Positions 22,435 through 32,812 of a DNA stretch of 64,000 bases are shown piece after piece; the first letter of the stretch is position 1; each line of letters opens with the position of its first letter. The DNA lies in NCBI GenBank assembly GCA_015832175.1, contig WJXW01000006.1, positions 868,001-932,000 on the forward strand, in the 5' to 3' direction. A program made the position numbers and the translations under genes. Under the pieces are notes generated by a model. That model did no database searches, was not told the DNA's origin, and saw only the letters and a list, made by a program, of their open reading frames with translations. This DNA is from Paraphaeosphaeria minitans. Its lineage: Eukaryota > Ascomycota > Dothideomycetes > Pleosporales > Didymosphaeriaceae.

Positions 22435-23807
22435 GGTCGTGCTGTGGACATTGCTCTTCAACATTAATGCAGGTGCAGATGCAGCGGGATTGGAGAGCGT
22501 GTATGTTCGTTATGTTGGTGGTTGGCGGGTGCCCGATGGGGCTTAGGCGCGTTTGAGAATCCCGTGGGAGGAAGCGCGGAGGGACGGGTTGTGGATTGCG
22601 ATGATCAGAGTAATGACTAGCCATGGTTGATGTTTTCCATGCGAGCTGTTCTAGCGTGCATTAGGAAGGTCATCGAGATGTTGCTAGCTTGGAGCATGAG
22701 TGAGGCCTTCAATCTTTACACCACGGGCTGTATGCATGCGCCGGTCGACTGAAGACGTCATGGAATTTGGTGTTGTACAACCACGGCGATGAATTATCGC
22801 GATAGGAACTGTAGAACGCAGACTATTGCGGTTAGAAGGGTAAGTAGTGTCATAGCAGGGATATCCTAGTCCTATCTATACACGCTCCTAGAGGTTCGGG
22901 TGCCTAGCGTGCATGGGGAGATCGATCTGGTCTTATACACGAGAAAACTCAGTCGCGCTAGGCACCCGCTCTTGGGAGGGTGTACATCTCTCCTAACTTT
23001 GCTAGAATATGCCCCTCTAAAACGGAAATAAGAGAATCAAACGTAACGAGCTGAAAAGGAGCTTAATGAGGATATTAAAATCTTGTGTAGAAAAGGAAAA
23101 TGACTAGCTATAGCGGGTTGAAGTTTTGCGCACAGATAGGTTTCATGACGCTACCTACTCCCCTCCCCTCTACACGGTAACAGCAAGAATCTTGGCGTAG
23201 ATAACAAATGTTACGGCGGAGACACTCGTACGATTCATTGTGCGCGCACTTCTCTAAGAATGGTCTGGATTGAACCCGACCCACCGAGAAGGATGCGAGG
23301 ATCCCGACAATGTGATGGTCGCAGGCACGCAAGATGTTGCGACGTTTAACAATTTGCCACCCAGGCCTTCATTCCACGAAAGACTAGTCAACGGAGCGGG
23401 TGGACCATGGCGGCAGTGGCTGGCCAATCGAGCGGAACTACTCATCCGGTCTTTCCTACGCGGGGACCCCACGCGCGTTAACAACCTATCGCCGCGTGTA
23501 GGTGCAGCCAGGAAGAGGATGGCTCACAGCGCACCCTGAGCGCCACCTCTACCCAGCATGCCCTGGCACCTGTCAAATAAGCATTAGGAGCCGAGACGAC
23601 TGATTCACGCGCCAACACGGCCTTCCTTTTCCTGATTAGTCCGGGCATCGCACAAGGTCAGTAGAGAGTCCCTGCATTGAAAGCTTCCCTGGACTACCTC
23701 GCACAGTCCGCGGCCCTCTGAGCCTCAGTCCGACTGCTGAAGATCGCAGTTCTCGTCCATTTTCCCCTCCCGATTCCCCCAGCTCTGCTCATCGTCAAAC
23801 CGCCGTG
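22435..23807. other. Divergent intergenic region, AT-richer, with an inverted repeat
   Basis: Lies between acyl-CoA synthetase 1 (-) and the MFS gene (+). Its middle (22700-23110) is visibly AT-richer than the flanks and contains the inverted repeat listed separately. A 89-codon + frame at 23270-23539 shows no family resemblance. Confidence 0.5.
22879..22984. repeat. Imperfect inverted repeat, ~30-bp arms
   Basis: Left arm 22879-22909 and right arm 22956-22984 are reverse complements with a 12-bp perfect core (CGGGTGCCTAGCG / CGCTAGGCACCCG) and a looser outer part (TACACGCTCCTAGAG against CTCTTGGGAGGGTGTA). A 46-nt loop separates them. It could be a small MITE-like remnant, a protein-binding palindrome or an RNA hairpin. 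Confidence 0.75.
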
Positions 23808-25894
23808 ATGGAGCGCAGATCTTCAGAGGAAAGGCGAGCCAAGGAGGACCATGTGGTCGAGGAGCAGTACGCGTCTTCGGACTCGGATGCGCCCTCGATC
23901 AAAGACGCCGCTCGGGGCGACAACCTTCCTGAGAACTACTTCCTGAGTGTCGCGTTCATCGGGACCGTCGCCGGCCTCTGCCTGGGACAGATCGCAGCGT
24001 ACATTTTTTTGATTTTGCCAACAAACGTACTCAGCTTCATCAATGAGGTAAGTAACACTTCTCTCTTGAACGATTGAGAGGCTGATGATCCATCAGGACA
24101 TCGGTCCAAGCCAGAATTCAGCATGGGTCAACATCGCCAGGACACTGGCAGAGAGCACAATGTTTTTGGTGTCTGGCCGCTTGAGCGATCTGTTTGGTCG
24201 TCGGTGGTTCTTCATCGGCGGTAATGCCATCTGTCTGATCGGTCTTATCGTCGGAGCATGCGCAAAGAACATGAACACACTGATTGTTGCATCTGCGGTG
24301 TACGGATTGGGCGAGTGCATCCAGTTAAGCTTCGGCGTGGCCATCGGAGAACTCGTGAAGAACAAGCACAGGCCCGTGGTCGTAAGTAACATCCCGACTG
24401 AGCAAATCGCTCTAAACTGATCGTAATAGATGTCGTTCATCTTCGCGACATCTGCACCAATTGCCACGTTCGGCCCCAAGATCGCGAGGGCTTTCGTCCA
24501 GAATCCGTCTCTGGGCTGGCGCTGGACATACTACCTGAGTAAGCCATCACCTCTCTGGGTAGCAAATGTCGCCGAAGCTGATCGTGTTAGACATCATCGT
24601 TGTTAGCGTAGCCATCATTCTTCTCTTCTTCTGCTACCACCCACCGAATTTCGAGCTCCTCCATGAGCATAAGTCAAAAAAGCAGCAGATGAAGGAACTC
24701 GACTACCTGGGCATGTTCTTGTGGACTGCGGGTCTCGTGATCTTCCTCATGGGTATATCTTGGGTACGTTATGTGTGTCTCGTTGGAACATTTCGAACTG
24801 ATGAGATTAGGGAGGCGGCATCTACCCATGGAAGTCAGCAGCGGTTATCTGCGCGATCGTTATCGGCTCTGTTTGTCTCATTGCCTTCGGCTTCTGGGAG
24901 GCGTACGGAAACACGAAGTACCCCCTGATGCCGATGAAGTTCTTCAGAAACCGCGGCTTCATCTCCCTCGTAGCCTGCGCTACAGTCGCTTCCATGTTCT
25001 ACTACTCCGCAGTCCTGCTCTGGCCCCAACAGGTCTCTGTAATGTACACCACCGATATCGACTACGCCGGCTGGCTCTCCGTGCGTCATCTCACCTCTTT
25101 TCTCCCATAAATACAATCCCGCTGACCCCTCCCCAGTGCACCGTATCCGCAGCCACAGCCCTCGGTCAAATCGCCGCCGGAGGTCTAATCAAAGTCTTCG
25201 GCAAAACGCGATACTGGCTCATCCTCTCCGCGTTCGGCATGGTCGCCTTTGTCTCATCCTGCGCCTCGCTGACGCCCGCAACCAAGAACATGGGCGTCGC
25301 ATTTACCATCATCGGGCCCTTCTTCGTCGGCTTCATCGAGCTCGCCGCGCTCTCTCTCGCCCCGCTATTCTGCAAGGCCGAGGAAATCGGCGTGTCGTCC
25401 GGCATGCTCGCGTCGATCCGTGCAGCCGGTAAGTCTCCCACACGTTTCCGCTGACGAGTGGACGTTGCTGACTGTGGTGTTCAGGCGGCTCCATCGCCGT
25501 AGCTGTCTACTCCACCATCCTCACCAACCGCCTCTCCACCACCATGCCCGCGGTCGTCGGCGGCGCCGCAACCGCCGCAGGCCTGCCCGCCTCCGACGTC
25601 CCCGCTGTCCTTGCAGCCGTAACCGCCGGCACCGTCGACAAAGCGCCCGGCGTCACTCCGTCGATCATCGCCGCCATCGCTGCGGCGGTGCCTACGGCGT
25701 ACAGCCAGGCCTTCAAGACGGTGTATCTCGCGTCGCTGGGCTTCGGAGGCATCGCCATCATCGGAAGTCTGCTGACTGTTGATCCCGAGAAGCATCTCAC
25801 GGATAAGGTGGAGAGGAGACTGCACGGGATGGGGGTCAAGGAGACGACGGAGCTTCGGCGCGTAGAGCGGCAGGAAAGGGGGGAAGAGGCTTAA
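23808..25894 (+). CDS. MFS transporter, TRI12/siderophore-transporter-like
   Basis: Seven exons: 23808-24047, 24097-24381, 24430-24538, 24591-24763, 24811-25080, 25137-25428, 25485-25894; introns 47-56 nt; 592 residues. After an acidic cytosolic N-terminus comes NLPENYFLSVAFIGTVAGLCLGQIAAY, then the MFS motif A variant SGRLSDLFGRRWFFIGG (near residue 106) and about 12-14 hydrophobic spans. WRWTYYLS and PFFVGFIELAALSLAPL are typical of the fungal trichothecene efflux pump/siderophore family. Proton-coupled plasma-membrane or organelle transport is expected. Placed centrally in the catabolic cluster and divergent from acyl-CoA synthetase 1, it may move the pathway substrate; direction and substrate are inference. 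Confidence 0.9.
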
Positions 25895-26373
25895 AAAAAT
25901 AGTTGGTCTTTGAGATAAAATGTACCATCTGAGCCGCATAGACGACGCGAGCTTTTTCAATGTAGAATGTATACATGGCTCAATAGTCACTCATCATGTT
26001 TGATGTTGTTGTGCAGATGGCTGGGCAAAAGGTACGAAGAAAGGAGTCGATTTAAGCGCGTACACTAGTCATGGTGGGAAGCGGCACAGTCCTTGAGGTT
26101 GGTACACGGCAATGTACCGTAGGTATGGGTTGGCGGTTAGCTATTTACTGCTAATCTCCGAAAAAGAACTGTGCTGCTGTGCGGGGGGCCGCTACACACT
26201 GCACAGCGCCACAGCTTCTTTGTTCACGCCGACCCGTGACCTGCCCATAGCACTGCAGCTCTTGTACCTAGTCGTGACAAGAACAGGGCATGGCTCTCCG
26301 TGTAATCCGACGCTGGATTTAGACCAGTCGCTGATTCCATGTTATTTATCGTAACATGGTTGTCTCTCCCCTT
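25895..26373. other. Intergenic between convergent MFS and crotonase 1 genes
   Basis: 480 bp of 3' flanks; nothing distinct seen. Confidence 0.5.
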
Positions 26374-27294
26374 CTACAGGTGACTCCTCTTCCACCTCGG
26401 CTCCCTCTTCTCCTTGTACGCCAACAATCCCTCCCGCGCATTCTCACTCCTCAGCATATTCTCGGCCCACAACTCTTGCCCCCTCATCGTCGCCCTACTT
26501 ACCCCACTTTCCCACGCCTCCCTCGCCGCCATACGACTGATAATCACACTATCGGGACTTAGACTTGCAATCAGCTTCGCATACTCCAATGTCTTCTCCA
26601 ACAGCTGTTCTTGCGGCACGATCTCCTTGACGAGACCCCAAGCGTGTGCTTCTTCGACGGAGAGACGGCGGCCCGTGAGGATGAGATCCATGGCGCGGTG
26701 GTTGCCGAAGAGGAGGAAGACGCGGGGGAGGGCGCCGGCGAGGGCGGAGACGCCGCGCAGGACTTCGGGGAGAGCAAAAGTCGCGTTGGGCGAGGCGAAG
26801 ATGACGTCGGCATTGAGGATGGCTTCGAAGCCGCCGCCTGGGTGGACTTTGTCAGACGAGATGCAACCCTAGCGTCTGTCGACTTCTTCACAAGGCAGCG
26901 ACTCACCATGCGCATGCCCATTACACGCCACGATGATGGGCTTCTTCCCCGCCCGGTTGCTCATGCCTGCGAACTGCCCGGGCGGATAATCATGCGCGAT
27001 GTCGCCTGTATCCAGGATGTCGAACCGTTGCTTCAGATCCATGCCCGCGCAGAAGGCCTTGTCACCCGCTCCCGTGAAGACGGCCACGCGCAGCTCGGGC
27101 TCTGCATCGTACCATTTCCACAATGCGCCGAGCTCGATGGTGCCCTCGACCGGGAGGCAGTTGCGCGCTTCTGGGCGGTTGATGGTGACTTGGAGGATGT
27201 GCTTCGCTGGGAAGGTGATGAGGGAATGCTGGACGTGGGGATGTGGTGTTTCTATCCAATCGGGCATGGGACTCTTTGTGCGGGAAGTCGTCAT
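26374..27294 (-). CDS. Enoyl-CoA hydratase/isomerase family protein, copy 1, PTS1 SHL
   Basis: Exons in minus order 27294-26907 and 26837-26374 give 283 residues; an upstream in-frame ATG at 27390 would give 315. Crotonase fold signatures: oxyanion-hole strand KAFCAGMDLKQRF, second oxyanion segment ACNGHAHGGGFEA, and ALPEVLRGVSALAGALPRVF. Both glutamates used by true hydratases are present (GGGFE and LPEV). The C-terminus is KRSHL, and SHL fits the peroxisomal PTS1 consensus. Its promoter is shared with the divergent crotonase 2. Likely hydrates a 2-enoyl-CoA in the peroxisome; isomerase or other crotonase activity cannot be excluded. Confidence 0.9.
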
Positions 27295-27932
27295 GTTGGC
27301 GGTTTGGGTTGCTACCGGAGTGACATGCGAGAAGCAGGCGTCGTGGTGAGAGAGGCGCTGGATGCTGCGACACGACACGATACGGGTCAATTCAAGGCAA
27401 ACAACGCTGAATCCGCGCGAAGGATCCCCGACAAAGCTGGAGGCGGCGCATCAAGTTGCTCGGGTCGTGCCTGCCGAGGTTCCTCACGCTGAATCATCGG
27501 TGCCCTGCTAGGTACAGCAACTCAGTAGGTACCTAGCCGTCTACCTACCTACGGTACAGCGGTCGACTGCGGCAGCGGCCCTTCCGAGCCGGAGAGGCAA
27601 CATCGCAGTTTGTTACCCGCTGACCAGCGACGCAATCGTGCATCTCAGGCTCTGGCCATGCCCTGCGTAGTAAAATGGCGGTCTACGATAATGATTCAGG
27701 TGATTAGGTACGCCGGGTACCGAGTCATGCAGCTGCAGTACCGAGGCGAACGGATAGCTCCCTGACTCGCCACCTTCTCACTGCCACTCCTCGACACGGG
27801 ATCACCAATTGACTTTGACCTTGCAGCCTACGAGAAGAAAAACAACTTCAAAGTTGCACCTCTGGTCAAGCCATCCATCCACCGCACCTCTGGTCACAAG
27901 CCATCATCCATCCTCCGCACTACGCCTTCACA
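27295..27932. promoter_or_regulatory. Bidirectional promoter of crotonases 1 and 2
   Basis: 638 bp between two divergent crotonase genes. Contains GTAGGTACCTAGCCGTCTACCTACC around 27524-27550. Just upstream of the crotonase 2 ATG is an imperfect direct repeat, GCACCTCTGGTCAAGCC at 27856 and GCACCTCTGGTCACAAGCC at 27884. Shared transcription control is inferred from the arrangement only. Confidence 0.5.
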
Positions 27933-28766
27933 ATGGCCTACCCAACAACCACCCCACCACCCCCAACCCCAGTCTTCCTCAAACTCTCCTTCCCCGCCCC
28001 ACGCGTTCTCCTCATCCGCATGGACCGCCCTGGAGCCCTGAACGCCATGTCCACCGCCGGGCAATGGGAGATGCACTCGATCTGGGCATGGCTCGACGCC
28101 GAGCCCACCCTCAGCGTCGCCATCATCACCGGCACAGGCCGTGCCTTCTCCGCGGGCGCAGACCTCAAGGAGTGGAATGGCAGCATGGGCGACGGCGCGG
28201 ATCCTTCGAAACGCATGGGCAACAAGCCCGCGTTCACGCCGCTCAGCAGACGGCTGGGGAAGAAGCCCATCATCGCGGCGGTGAATGGGCTTGCGATGGG
28301 AGGCGGGTGCGAGTTCGTGGTCAATTGTGATCTGGTGGTTGCGAGTGAGGATGCCGTGTTTGGGCTGCCCGAGGTGAAGCGGGGTGTTGCGCCGATTGGG
28401 GGCGCGCTGCCGCGGCTCATACGGACGGTGGGGCTGCAGAGGGCGAGCGAGTTTGCGTTGTTGGGAGAGCCGATATCTGCGCAGAAAGCATACGAGTGGG
28501 GTATTGTGAATCGGGTGGTGACGAGGAAGGAGGTTGTTGATGAGGCGGTGAGGTTGGCGGGTAAGATGGCGGAGAACAGTCCCGATGCTATCATATGTAC
28601 CAGGGCGGGCTTGAGAGAGGGGTGGGAGACCGCAAGCGTGGAGAGGGCGGTCGAACTGGTCTTGGATAGAGAGTGGGCGGAGCTGCAAAAGGGTGAGAAC
28701 ATTAAAGAGGGGCTGAAGGCGTTTAGTGAGAAGAGAAAGCCGGTGTGGAAAGGGAGTCGCTTGTGA
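27933..28766 (+). CDS. Enoyl-CoA hydratase/isomerase family protein, copy 2, PTS1 SRL
   Basis: Single exon, 277 residues. Motifs: FPAPRVLLIRMDRPGALNAMS, oxyanion strand GRAFSAGADLKEW, AAVNGLAMGGGCEFVVNCDL and VFGLPEVKRGVAPIGGALPRL. Both hydratase glutamates (GGGCE, LPEV) are kept. The protein ends KGSRL, a strong PTS1. It is only partly similar to crotonase 1, so it is an old paralog, and it may act on a different chain stage. Convergent with the MaoC gene 75 bp downstream. Confidence 0.93.
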   Translation: MAYPTTTPPPPTPVFLKLSFPAPRVLLIRMDRPGALNAMSTAGQWEMHSIWAWLDAEPTLSVAIITGTGRAFSAGADLKEWNGSMGDGADPSKRMGNKPAFTPLSRRLGKKPIIAAVNGLAMGGGCEFVVNCDLVVASEDAVFGLPEVKRGVAPIGGALPRLIRTVGLQRASEFALLGEPISAQKAYEWGIVNRVVTRKEVVDEAVRLAGKMAENSPDAIICTRAGLREGWETASVERAVELVLDREWAELQKGENIKEGLKAFSEKRKPVWKGSRL

Positions 28767-28841
28767 AGGATGCTGTACCAGTGTAACCTCTGAATGACTT
28801 ACCAGTACCGTTATCAAGCGAGCATCTTGCGAGGTCAACAT

Positions 28842-29902
28842 CTACAGTTTACTCTCCAACCCCTTCTTCCATAACTCCACGAATCCATTGCTCAACACCA
28901 CCCGTCCATCCCCCTGTACCACAGTCTGGAAGATGACCTCTTCCAGCACTCTCCCCTCGACCTTCTTCTCTCCCACCTTCCACATCCTCGTCTCCAACGC
29001 ATCTCCCGGATATACAATCTTCGCAAACCTTGCCTTAAAACTCCTCAACCGCCCAGCCTCGCTCCCCCCCAACTCCTTCAACACCCCATGCGCCGCAATA
29101 TTCCACGTGCCCAGCCCCTGCAGAAACGCGCCCTTGAACCCACCCTCCCGCGCAAATCCATCATCCGCATGGATGGGATTATAATCCCCGCACAGCCGAT
29201 ACAGCAGCGTCGTCTCAGGGGTAGTCCGGAACACGTGCACCGCCTCGGGCGCCCTATCGGGCGGCGGATAACCCACCGTCTCCGGACCAGGAGGCCCGCC
29301 GTACCCGCCCTGCCCGATCCCAAACGCTTTGCTCGTCAGTTTCGCGTACACGGTGCCCGTCTTCGCATCGACCACGCGTTGCACCATTTCCTGGATCATG
29401 TTGTCCTTCTTGTCGTACATGCCCACGATCTCGGGCGTGATTTCGAGATCCAGACCCGCGCTGGACACGGGGATGCGTTGGAGGATCTCGATGCCGCGCT
29501 CGCCGTCGACGGAGCGCTGGGGGTCGAAGGGCGGGACGCCGGGGACGTCGGTGACCAGGGCGCGGGCGAAGAAGTCGTAGACGTCTGGGTCTGCTTGCTT
29601 GAAGGGGAGGTTCATGGGGAAGGTGGGGAAGCAGGAGAAGTTGGGGTGCAGTTCGTAGAGGAAGTGGAGTTCGTCTTTGGTGCAGCCTATCGCGTTGGCC
29701 TGGATATGGTAGGTAAGTAGTGTCCGTGGTTTTCATTTTTTTAAATGGGCGATTCGAGGGGGAAATGTACGAAGAGGAGCACGTCGCGGCGCAGGTAGCT
29801 CGCTTTGACCGTGGGTAGCTTGAAGCCTACTGCTTTTGTGAAGTCAACGTTATCGTAGCGACCGTCCGGGCGCTTGGTAGGTTTGTCATCGTTGGCTGCC
29901 AT
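28842..29902 (-). CDS. MaoC-type (R)-enoyl-CoA hydratase, PTS1 SKL
   Basis: Exons in minus order 29902-29771 and 29699-28842; the 71-nt intron joins RRDVLLF to ANAIGCTKDELHFLYELHPNF. Product 329 residues (an ATG at 29947 adds 15). Two hot-dog domains are expected: an N-terminal half as in the second hydratase domain of multifunctional enzyme 2, and a C-terminal half with the hydratase-2 motif RLCGDYNPIHADDGFA (catalytic Asp and His) followed by FLQGLGTWNIAAHGVL. It ends ESKL, the archetypal peroxisomal signal. It should hydrate trans-2-enoyl-CoA to the (R)-3-hydroxyacyl-CoA, opposite in stereochemistry to the crotonases next door. Confidence 0.93.
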
Positions 29903-30224
29903 TTTTGTTGGACGTCTTGAATTGGTGGGAGAAATAGAAATTGGCATGTTATGTCTTGCGAGACGGTAGCGCAGGACATATAAAATACTGGAGCTACATG
30001 GTGGACAGGGATCATTCGACGCGATGCACGCTAGTTAACAGATGTTTGGTGTCGGTGTGGAGAAGAGCAACACTACAACATCCGACCTCGGCTTTTGCTA
30101 ATCACGACCACGTGATATAGACGAGGGTGTCATTCTAAATTCGCCTGTGAAATTTACGATGTACGCAAACAGCTATGGTGATCGTGTTCAATGGTATGAC
30201 GCCGAAGACGAGAACTAGGTCTTG
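29903..30224. other. Short intergenic, MaoC promoter
   Basis: 322 bp carrying the MaoC promoter and the 3' flank of AtuA-like 2; no defined element recognised. Confidence 0.4.
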
Positions 30225-32165
30225 CTACAACTTGCCCTTCATCGTAGCCCGCCGCCTCTCCTCCGCTTGCAGCAACGGCACCGGAACATCGACGTGTCTC
30301 GCCCTCAAAAACTCACCAACACTCTTCCCAAATCCGTCCAGCACACTGCTACTACTTACACCCTCCTGCAGCAAGCCCTTGATGACGAAATGGACGCCCA
30401 TCAGCCCCTCGAACTCACATCTCTCCACATTGTACCTGTCTTTCCAGTCATCCCCTAGTAGCTCAACACACTTTTCCCTCGTCAGGAAACTCCTAAGCCA
30501 CGGCCACGCCGCCCGTTCCCTGACCCAGAACCCTACATTGGCGTTGCCACCTTTGTCCCCCGAGCGCGCAAAAACAAGGTCGCCCAGCGGTCTCTGCGCC
30601 GTAGGTCCAAACGAGGCCAGAGAAGCCGGAGCTTCAGGATCGTAGTTGAGCTGCTCAGTGACCTTCTCCGCGCACTCATCCTTCGTTTTCGGCGGCACGT
30701 TGACGACTCTTCCATCGACAAAGTTTGCCGTCAACTGCACACCCACGCTCGGCACCAGACTCGGGAAATACCGCACGTACGGCTTCGGCTCCATGGTCCT
30801 CCAGTCCATGGCCAGATGCAGTCCGCAATACCCTTGCATCCCGTTGTAGAAGATGGCCCGCTTGAACTTGAGCATTGCGTCTTTGTCCTCGCTTTGCGCA
30901 AACATGCGCAGCGTCACGGTGCATTCCTGCTGGGACTTTGGATCCTCGGGGCTGCTGCCATACACCTCCATGCTGAAGGTCGAGAAGTCCGAGGGGTTGA
31001 TTTCGCGCATGACCTGGTCCTTCATGAGGTTGAGTTTCTCGCGCGTGTCCAGGCCCGCAGCGTAGCCGCAGACTTCGGCCTGCCAGCCCCCGAGGAGGCA
31101 GATGGCGAGCTTGGATGTCGGGGGCGGCGCGGTGCCTACTATGCCCGTGAGACGAACGCGGTTCTTGCCAATCTGTTCGAGCCGAGCGCCGTCGATGCGT
31201 GCTGTAACGTCCGGGTTGAGGTAGAACGGGCCCTGAATCTCGTACAGCAGCTGCGCCTTGCACGTGTCCACCGTCACCGCACCATTTGTATGCTCCGGCT
31301 TCGTGATCACACACGAGCCGTCCTGGGCAATCTCCGCAATTGGGTACCCAGCATGGTGCAGACTCTCGATCTCCCTCCACCCGCAGAAGTTCCCCCCGGT
31401 CACATAGGCTCCGCACTCGATGATGTGTCCTGCGAGCAAACTCCCCGCCAGCTGCGCGTAATCCGTTCTCTTCCACCCGTGCCACCACGCCGCCAGCCCC
31501 ATCACCGGCGACGCGTCCGTACATCGCCCGCAAATCACTATTTGCGCGCCGGCCTCCAGCGCTGCTATCACGCCCGCCATCCCCGTGTACACGTTAGCAG
31601 CAAGGACTTTGTTCCGGAGCTCGCCCAGCTCCAGGCCGCGCTGGTCGAGATGCATCAACGTGCCCAGCTTCCCTTCTTTGACAAGTCCTGTGACATTGTC
31701 GCCATCGACCCATGCGATCTGCACGCCCTCGATGCCCAAGCTCTTGAAATACTCATCCGTCTTCTGCGCCAGGCCTTTGGGATTCAGCGCCCCGCCGTCG
31801 TGCACCACTTTGATATTCTTGCGCGCGAGGAGCGTGGCTGCGGCGCCGTCTTGCCAGGCGAGTTGATCGAGGAAGTTGGGCTCGTAGCCTAGGTCCGGAC
31901 GGGTGGTGAGCTCAATGGCTTTCCAGGCGATGTTGAATTCCTTGGGGAGGTCAGTCTGTGAATTGAAGAGTTTGAGCGAGGCGTGCTCACAGCGAGGTAG
32001 TCTGCTGTAATGGCGTCTACATTGCCGTCGCGTGCGAGTCGGTAGCTGTGATGCTGATTAGGGCTACTGCTTGGTGGGCAGCGAGTAGATGACATACACC
32101 TGATCTATCCCATCACCAATGGCCCCAGACGCATTGCCGATGCGAATTGGTCTTTTCGACGGCAT
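30225..32165 (-). CDS. DUF1446 / AtuA-like protein, copy 2
   Basis: Exons in minus order 32165-32098, 32045-31991, 31940-30225; the first intron uses a GTATGT donor and gives IDQ-V-YRLARDGNVDAITADYLA-EFNIAW. Product 612 residues. Motifs parallel copy 1: RPIRIGNASGAIGDG, QIVICGRCTDASPVMGLAAWWHGW, EIQGPFYLNPDVTARI, LRMFAQSEDKDAM, LASFGPTAQRPLGDLVFARSGDKGGNANVGFWV, RHVDVPVPLLQ. It has diverged strongly from copy 1 and has only two introns near its 5' end, against four spread introns in copy 1, so the pair is not a recent duplication. The C-terminus MKGKL is PTS1-like but weak. Likely acts on a CoA-bound or acidic intermediate of the cluster's pathway; reaction unknown. Confidence 0.92.
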
Positions 32166-32812
32166 TTCGAGCTCTGTAATAACTGGAGCGAGAGTATAAT
32201 AACTGGAGCGAGAGTATACCTAATAACTGGAGCGAGAGTATGTCGGAGACTGCTCAATTGCAAGCGGAGTGGCACCCTATGTCGACGATGAAGTGAATGC
32301 ACGGGACAGGCCACTAGGTATCGATAGCTGGAGCTCAGGTGCACGACGACCCTTCGACAGTACAGTTACCTCTCCTCAACTCGTCCATCCTTCCACTCCA
32401 TGTCCAAACTCACCGCCGACGCCGCACGCCGCCGCAAAACACCCCCGCTCGTGACCTCGGCTCGTCCGGGCAGCGATCCCCAGCCGTCTGAATCATTATC
32501 TCCCACTACTTCACAAGAGGCATAGCCCGAGGTTATTACGGAGTGGGACTGCAGGAGCACCACAAAAATATCGGAGGGGTTGCATATCGAGCCTCGTGTT
32601 GAAGAGCGGAAAAGCATCGCAGAGCAGGCGCATCCTTCGGGACTGTCAGGGTAAGGGCTGCAGGACGCCATGAGTCAGGCTGCATTGTGTTCATGCATCC
32701 TGGGCGGCGAGAGCTGCCCACCTTGTCGATTCATTTGTTGTGGATTGAGCATTCACTTTCGAGGTGCCTTTGCGCTCATGCGTTTTTTGGAGTCGTGAAT
32801 CCCTCCGATACA
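32166..32812. promoter_or_regulatory. Bidirectional promoter of AtuA-like 2 and acyl-CoA synthetase 2
   Basis: 647 bp between divergent starts at 32165 and 32813. It holds the triplicated 20-bp element listed separately, 12 bp from the AtuA-like 2 ATG. Confidence 0.5.
32177..32240. repeat. Three direct copies of a 20-bp element in a divergent promoter
   Basis: TAATAACTGGAGCGAGAGTA begins at 32177, 32197 and 32221; the first two abut exactly, the third follows a 4-bp spacer. All three copies are identical. They lie just upstream of the AtuA-like 2 start codon and could be binding sites or a simple slippage product. Confidence 0.85.
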
